From Procambarus clarkii (Eukaryota > Arthropoda > Malacostraca > Decapoda > Cambaridae): a stretch of 64,000 bases of DNA. How positions within the stretch are numbered: position 1 is the first letter of the stretch; each line of letters opens with the position of its first letter. The DNA lies in contig NC_091227.1 of NCBI RefSeq assembly GCF_040958095.1, forward strand, positions 19,597,210 through 19,661,209. The letters run 5' to 3'. The notes below the pieces were generated by a model, which worked only from the letters and a program-made list of their open reading frames with translations, was not told the DNA's origin and ran no database searches. This document shows, in pieces, positions 58,901 to 64,000 of the stretch. A program made the position numbers and the translations under genes.

Positions 58901-59480
58901 CGAAAGTGATGTACTGTCCCGTTTTCTGCTATGGGTCCTCTGGTAGATTAGGAGAGGACACTTTAAATTGATCGTTTTCTTGACATTGGGAAACCTTAGG
59001 AAGATGAGCTGCTATGCCTGGGTGTTTATTGTGCAGCTGCCATTCTTTGTCCCTGGCACTCGCCTTCTGCCATTTTTTTTCTACGGATAAGCCCAGTCTG
59101 CCATGTTTGGTGTTCAGGAAAGCTGGTCTCCTCTCTCAATGCACTATTATGAGTAAGCTCAGGGAGTTACCGAGAGGTCCTTACCAGAAGTCAAGCTGTT
59201 TACGTAATGAAATGCCATAGAATGGTTCGACCCCCTAAGTAGTTTCCTGCTCTGTTCCTTTTTTCCAGTGGGGTTGTTGAGTTTTGTATGGGTAGTTCCC
59301 TTATAAGGGGCAGGCTGGCTGTAACCATAGGTTATGGTATTTAATCTGTCAAAATGATCCAAAATTTGGGGTTTACCATAGAAGTTTTTCCTATGGTATC
59401 CTAATTTTCTTCAAGCAGTTGTTTTTGTTGCACTTACGTGGTTTGGTGAATTTTTCCTAGTTGGTTGATTTTTTATTTGC
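55920..59480. other. GC-richer block, probable old degraded retroelement, unidentified
   Basis: About 3.5 kb stands out by higher GC and long but broken open frames on the plus strand (for example 56,244-56,675 and 57,123-57,488). No catalytic motif could be recognised on either strand. It carries an inserted SINE (58,440-58,700) and runs into the minisatellite at 59,490. A very degraded LTR or DIRS element is one possibility. It does not look like host exons: no phase-compatible splice chain was found. Confidence 0.3.
58440..58705 (-). mobile_element. tRNA-derived SINE (antisense)
   Basis: The reverse complement begins ggtcctggtagtacagtaca, has anticodon-loop-like ctcgactcacaatcgag and B-box-like ggttcgaatcctgg, then acctagcagtaaataggtac in the body. 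The last string is shared with the SINE at 30,815. Confidence 0.75.
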
Positions 59481-59489
59481 TCCCGTTGC

Positions 59490-59795
59490 CTGTACAGCTA
59501 GATCCTGTTTCTGGCTCCTGTTGCCTGTGCAGCTAGATCCTGTTTCTGGCTCCTGTTGCCTGTGCAGCTAGATTGTTTCTGATTCCTGTTGCCTGTGTAG
59601 CTAGATTCTGTTTCTGGCTCCTGTTGCATGTGCAGCTAGATTGTTTCTGATTCCTGTTGCCTGTGTAGCTAGATTCTGTTTCTGGCTCCTGTTGCCTATG
59701 CAGCTAGATTGTTTGATTCCTGTTGCCTGTGCAGCTAGATTCTGTTTCTGGCTCCTGTTGCCTGTGCAGCTAGATTCTGTTTCTGGCTCCCGGTA
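59490..59795. repeat. minisatellite, about 34-36 bp unit, 9 copies
   Basis: The unit gcctgtgcagctagattctg + tttctggctcctgtt alternates with a shorter variant (gattgtttctgattcctgtt). The alternation gives a partly higher-order pattern. Confidence 0.9.
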
Positions 59796-60397
59796 TGCAT
59801 TGGACGCGTCTCAGAGGCCTGGTGTGATGGGCTACAGTTTGACGGTAACAGAATCTTCACCAAGCTACTGGAGGGGGGCCAGCAGAATAGGGCATTTCAT
59901 TACACTTTAATGCTTGACAACAGTACTCTACATAGTATCATTATTGTTTTTTCTTACAAATTTGATTTGGGTCAGGTGCATCCTATTTTTCTTGAATATA
60001 GTACTGTATATTTTATGTAGTTGAAAAGTTTTTAGAAAGGCATCCCCATGTAAAATTCGTCTTCTATCGTATCTTAAATAAAGGAAAAGTACTGTATATT
60101 GTAAATTGTATATAACAATACAGAACTAAGAACTATTACTATAGAGTTAATAGTTTTTACTATGTGCATCTTAAGTTCAGGTCATTGAAATTTGTATAGT
60201 ATCATAAATGATCTGTAATCATTCCGTAACTCTTATCATGTAGATTTCTTAAGTGCTCTACTTTGTTACTGTATTTATAGATTAGAAGTTCTTCAGAAAT
60301 AAAAATATTTGGGAGGGATCATTCTAGCATCATCCAGGTTTGAACAAAGGGATAATTTTGGTGTTATGACACAGAGCCTGGCTTTCATAATGACTGA

Positions 60398-60640
60398 TTG
60401 TTGCTGCTGGAGATGGCTAGTTTATCACACCCCCATACTCATCCTGTGTCATTATGACTGTTGGTGGTGGCTAGTTTATCGCACACCCCCATACTCATCC
60501 TGTGTCATTATGACTGTTGCTACTGGAGGTGGCTAGTTTATCGCACACCCCCATACTCATCCTGTGTCATTATGACTGATTGTCGCTGCTGGAGGTGGCT
60601 AGTTTATCGCACACCCCCATACTCATCCTGTGTCATTATG
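60398..60640. repeat. minisatellite, about 60-65 bp unit, 4 copies
   Basis: The unit ggctagtttatcgcacaccc + ccatactcatcctgtgtcattatgactg recurs four times. The core ggctagtttattgtgcaccccatactcatcctgtg also occurs at 19,822-19,856 in the 3' region of the RNase H LINE, so the array may have been seeded by a LINE tail. Confidence 0.85.
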
Positions 60641-60659
60641 CAGTTGACAAAATCCTATT

Positions 60660-63083
60660 TCTTCCATTTATTTCATCTGGTGAAAAAATAGATTAGATTT
60701 TTAAATACATGAGTATGTATCTTAGAAGCTCCTTCAATGCCAGGCATTCTGATATAATTGCAAATAAGGGTTATTTTATATTTCAGATTTTGAATCAGTT
60801 GTATTTATCAGTGTAGTTGATGTAAATTGATCATTGCAATTTTTTATGAAATTACAGCATATAAGTAAAGAGTTGTGTGTCCCTTTTCACACTTGACAGT
60901 ATTTCAGATTGGTAGGCTGTCTTGTGAAGGTATCCAGAGAAACTGTTTTTGTGTAGTCAACATATGAGTGGATTTTTTTTTTAAATGCGCTGTTTATTCA
61001 AGTCTTCTCCAAGAATATATTAAACATTTAATTATTTTATAAAAAAAAATACTTTAAAGCACTTTCAATATTCTGTAAATTTATTACCATTCAAATTAAA
61101 TTTTGTTTATTTTTGGAACGTGTAAAAAATGCTTCGTTGAGACTGTACTACTCTGAAGCTCCTGTATCTTTATTTACCATAACTTAAATTGGCCTTAATA
61201 ATAATTAATTATTATTATTATTATTATAGTAACAGTATTTGAATTGTTTCCGGTTGTGTTCATCATCATTCACAAGACCAGAAACTTTAAACATGAACAA
61301 AGAATTGGAAAATCATAACTATATACCTGTATATACTGAATTGTATACTATATTGTAGGTTTTCAACCCTAAAAAAAACAAGACAATGTCATCTAGCAAC
61401 AAACCTGGGTGTTAGACACACAAGGAATGAGGTAAAACTTAGCTTCACAAAATTGAACTCATTTCACTTGTGTTGAGGGTATTATGAACCAGAAACCATA
61501 ATGTTGCTATACGAGGAAATGACATTTATAGTAATCTGCAGTGATTCTGGGATTAGTTCTACATAAAAATTCCCAATTGTGTATAGGAGAAAAATACTGA
61601 TGCAAAAGTTTGACATGTTTTGTCTGATCTCGAGTGATTTGACACCAGTACAGTAAAAAAAAAGAAGTTACTTTCAACTGGATGTTTATTTTTTAAAGCA
61701 TGTATTTTGTTTTTTTCTCACTTTTATTAAATTTCTAATAAGCGTTTACTCTGTTCATATATATACCATGAAAATAAAATTTTGTTTAGATAGTACAAAG
61801 TTCTTTAAAAGATATGGATACAAAAGATAAATACAAGAATTACTTTTGAATTATTATATAAAATTAATAATGGCTTGAGTAACTCAATATCAGGCCATAT
61901 ACAGTATTTAGCAAATTAATAGAATGTCTGCAAATAAGTATACTTATCAAGAAATTTTATTAATTTTATTTACAGAGTGCAACCAAAAGTTAATTATCTC
62001 CTTTTTTTTTTTTTTGCACTACATTTTGATGTGTGCTGTTTTCTCTTCAACCTGTGTTTTCTTTCAGTATTATGCTGTATATCAAATAAAAAGGAATACT
62101 CTTCTCTGATTTCCATTAATCATTACAGGACTGAAAACGGTGAACAAGTCCTAAACACGAAGAAGAAAACATTAGCATACAAAAAAAACATTGTAAAAAT
62201 CTTTCCAAATTTGTAAATTTATTATAGTGGGCTTAACCCTCACACTGCAGGGCAATATTATGTGCCTATCTATCCATGTACATAAGCAATAAAATTACAT
62301 ATCCCAAAATTTACTTTTCTTCAGAAATTGTTAAATAGCATCTCGGAACATGTCATAAAATAAATCATTTACATACCATCATTTATTTTTTATTTATTTT
62401 TTGTAGCTGGATAGTGTGGTGGCTGGTGGCAGTTGCTCAGGGATGAGTGATGGGGTGGAGTGCTGTGCAGCCATTTCTCTATTTCCATGCATATATACAG
62501 CACTGTACATGGTAATCATTGATTTGGTGTTTTTGAAAGTTTTGGAGATTGTGACAGTCTGTGGAAAAAAGTAAATGGTGAACATGATGCAATAATCTAG
62601 ATTTTGTTTCCTAGAAATCAAAATTTCTTAGGGAAAAGTTATACAATGTTATATAAGAAATAAAAGCTATTAATAAATAGTCATTCCGCTGTACAAAATT
62701 TCAGTGTTTTTACGTGAACTGCCACAGTGTTGTCCAGCTTGTATAAAGTTGTAGCGGTTGTCAGATTTCATACAACTGCTGAAAATTCTTCAATGGTACT
62801 GTTGTTTTGGACAATTTGCTGTCTGTTAATAGTGAACAAATCCTTTGATTATTTAACATTAAAAACTCTCTTAAGGGTAACAATGTTTGTAGAAAATCAT
62901 ACTTTAGATTTTACTGGAAGAACTCATTAGTTATTTCAGTACTGTACACACACAACAATCCACAAACATAACATTAATCAGAAAAAATATATTTTAAAAT
63001 GTTTTTTTTTTTTTTTAATTAGCTATATTAATAGTTAATGTGATGAGTGTTGCATCACTGAATAAGATGGGCATCCCTTACAG
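60660..63083 (+). other. intron before the third zinc-finger cassette
   Basis: AT-rich with a short (tta)n run near 61,208-61,228. It ends at the acceptor gcatcccttacag. No transposon motif was recognised. Confidence 0.5.
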
Positions 63084-63668
63084 ATGCAACTGAACAGGGA
63101 AGAACAAACGGCTGAAGGAGCAGCAGCCACAGGCGATGAGGAGGGCTTCACTTCTGTCAGCGAGTTACATCACTGTCCCTTCTGCCCTTACAACACATCC
63201 AAGAGCTTAATGTTAAAGAAACATATTCAGACGCATTGTCTAGATAATGCATATTCTTTATCACAGTTGATGCTGATTGATGACAAGACCCGATATCGAG
63301 CTGCTTGTGCTGCTGCACCAAGTAGGGGAAAACAGTATTCATGTTCAATCTGCCCATTCACTGCTTCGGAAAAATGTGGTCTGAAAGTTCATATGCGAAC
63401 TCACACTGGCGAGAGACCATTTGCATGTCCTCACTGTCCATCTAAATTTACCCAAAACGTTCATCTTAAGGATCATCTTCATATACATACCGGAGAAAAA
63501 CCATATACTTGTCCACATTGTCCATTTCGCTGTGCTAATAATAGTAGTATTCGGAGACACATTAAAACTCATACTGGAGAAAGGCCATATAAATGTGAGT
63601 TTTGCTCGTTATGTTTTATTCGGTTGTGTCAACTAAAGCAGCACACACTAACACATGCAAAGTCATAA
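63084..63668 (+). CDS. BTB-zinc finger gene, alternative terminal exon 3 (5 C2H2 fingers)
   Basis: The acceptor gcatcccttacag precedes ATG at 63,084, phase 0; 194 codons to TAA at 63,666-63,668. Finger 1 (CPFCPYNT...HIQTH, about residues 32-52) is separated by a long linker from a block of four: CSICPFTA...HMRTH, CPHCPSKF...HLHIH, CPHCPFRC...HIKTH and CEFCSLCF...HTLTH, joined by TGERP/TGEKP linkers. Helix -1/2/3/6 residues are K,L,M,K; E,C,G,V; Q,V,H,D; N,S,S,R; R,C,Q,Q. Joined to the common exons the protein is about 552 residues. The ATG at the exon start could in principle allow independent expression, but the exact acceptor and phase favour splicing. Confidence 0.9.
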   Translation: MQLNREEQTAEGAAATGDEEGFTSVSELHHCPFCPYNTSKSLMLKKHIQTHCLDNAYSLSQLMLIDDKTRYRAACAAAPSRGKQYSCSICPFTASEKCGLKVHMRTHTGERPFACPHCPSKFTQNVHLKDHLHIHTGEKPYTCPHCPFRCANNSSIRRHIKTHTGERPYKCEFCSLCFIRLCQLKQHTLTHAKS

Positions 63669-63865
63669 TTATATTCTTGATTATACAGTATATATGTGAT
63701 TCATACAGATTTATCTTAGAAATTTACTTTATTTTGAAAAAGTGTGCAGTAATAGGAAAAATTAATTCTAATATAATGTATCAAAGCAGCATAAGCAAAA
63801 CACATTTATTAGTCTTACACCATTCCCATTAAAAGGGAATGAGAAAGGCACTTAATCCCCAAAGC

Positions 63866-63901
63866 AATAAATGTATGTAAAGTTTACATACTCTAAATAA
63901 A
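63866..63901 (+). terminator. poly(A) signals for the 5-finger isoform
   Basis: AATAAA at 63,866-63,871 and again at 63,896-63,901, about 200 nt after the stop codon. Confidence 0.6.
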
Positions 63902-64000
63902 AGTTAAGATGGCAATTGTTTGTAGGGATTAAAATGGTCTTCCATTAAGCATTTTCTTGAGTTATCAGAATATACAGTACTCTACTGTATTTGTAATGTC

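Overview
This is a eukaryotic window, AT-rich and full of degenerate transposons, with intron-split genes that use GT-AG junctions. Tandem C2H2 zinc-finger exons behind a BTB/POZ exon, several tRNA-headed SINE families, Penelope GIY-YIG fragments and CR1/jockey-like LINE relics point to an arthropod. The repeat families look most like those I know from decapod crustaceans such as crayfish or shrimp; that assignment is inference. No bacterial-type genes, CRISPR arrays, rRNA genes or credible free-standing tRNA genes are seen.

Layout. (1) 0-7 kb, + strand: the 3' part of an unnamed gene, four exons with compatible phases (2861-2968, 3258-3521, 5123-5561, 6669-6781), encoding about 307 C-terminal residues with one CxxC module and a long polar tail. 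(2) 7-16 kb: AT-rich sequence that may include a long 3' UTR, then relics of DIRS-like and CR1-like retroelements. (3) 16,268-23,457: a 7.2 kb nested transposon nest whose outer ends look hAT-like (degenerate inverted ends, 8-bp target duplication differing at one base). It holds an internal ~1.25 kb tandem duplication, two SINEs, a broken LINE with RT and RNase H, and a Penelope GIY-YIG fragment. (4) 24.7-63.9 kb, + strand: one large BTB-zinc-finger transcription-factor gene of the lola/broad/tramtrack type. A probable non-coding first exon near 24.7-24.8 kb is followed by four phase-0 common exons (26523-26603, 28347-29003, 30377-30595, 33457-33573). These encode a 358-residue module of BTB domain plus disordered linker. 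Three alternative phase-0 zinc-finger 3' cassettes follow at 43806-44159 (3 fingers), 51728-51995 plus 52249-52289 (2 fingers) and 63084-63668 (5 fingers).

How it works together: each cassette has its own acceptor and stop codon, and all junctions with the common module are phase 0. A single BTB dimerisation module can therefore be joined to at least three different DNA-binding modules, giving predicted proteins of about 475, 460 and 552 residues. More cassettes may lie beyond the right edge. The introns between cassettes (7.5-10.8 kb) are packed with Tigger, piggyBac, Penelope, LINE, SINE, palindromic foldback and minisatellite sequence.

The most notable observations are the modular zinc-finger locus, a short palindromic repeat family flanked by long target-site duplications, and the stratified nested insertion at 16-23 kb. 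All calls come from reading the sequence; no searches were run.
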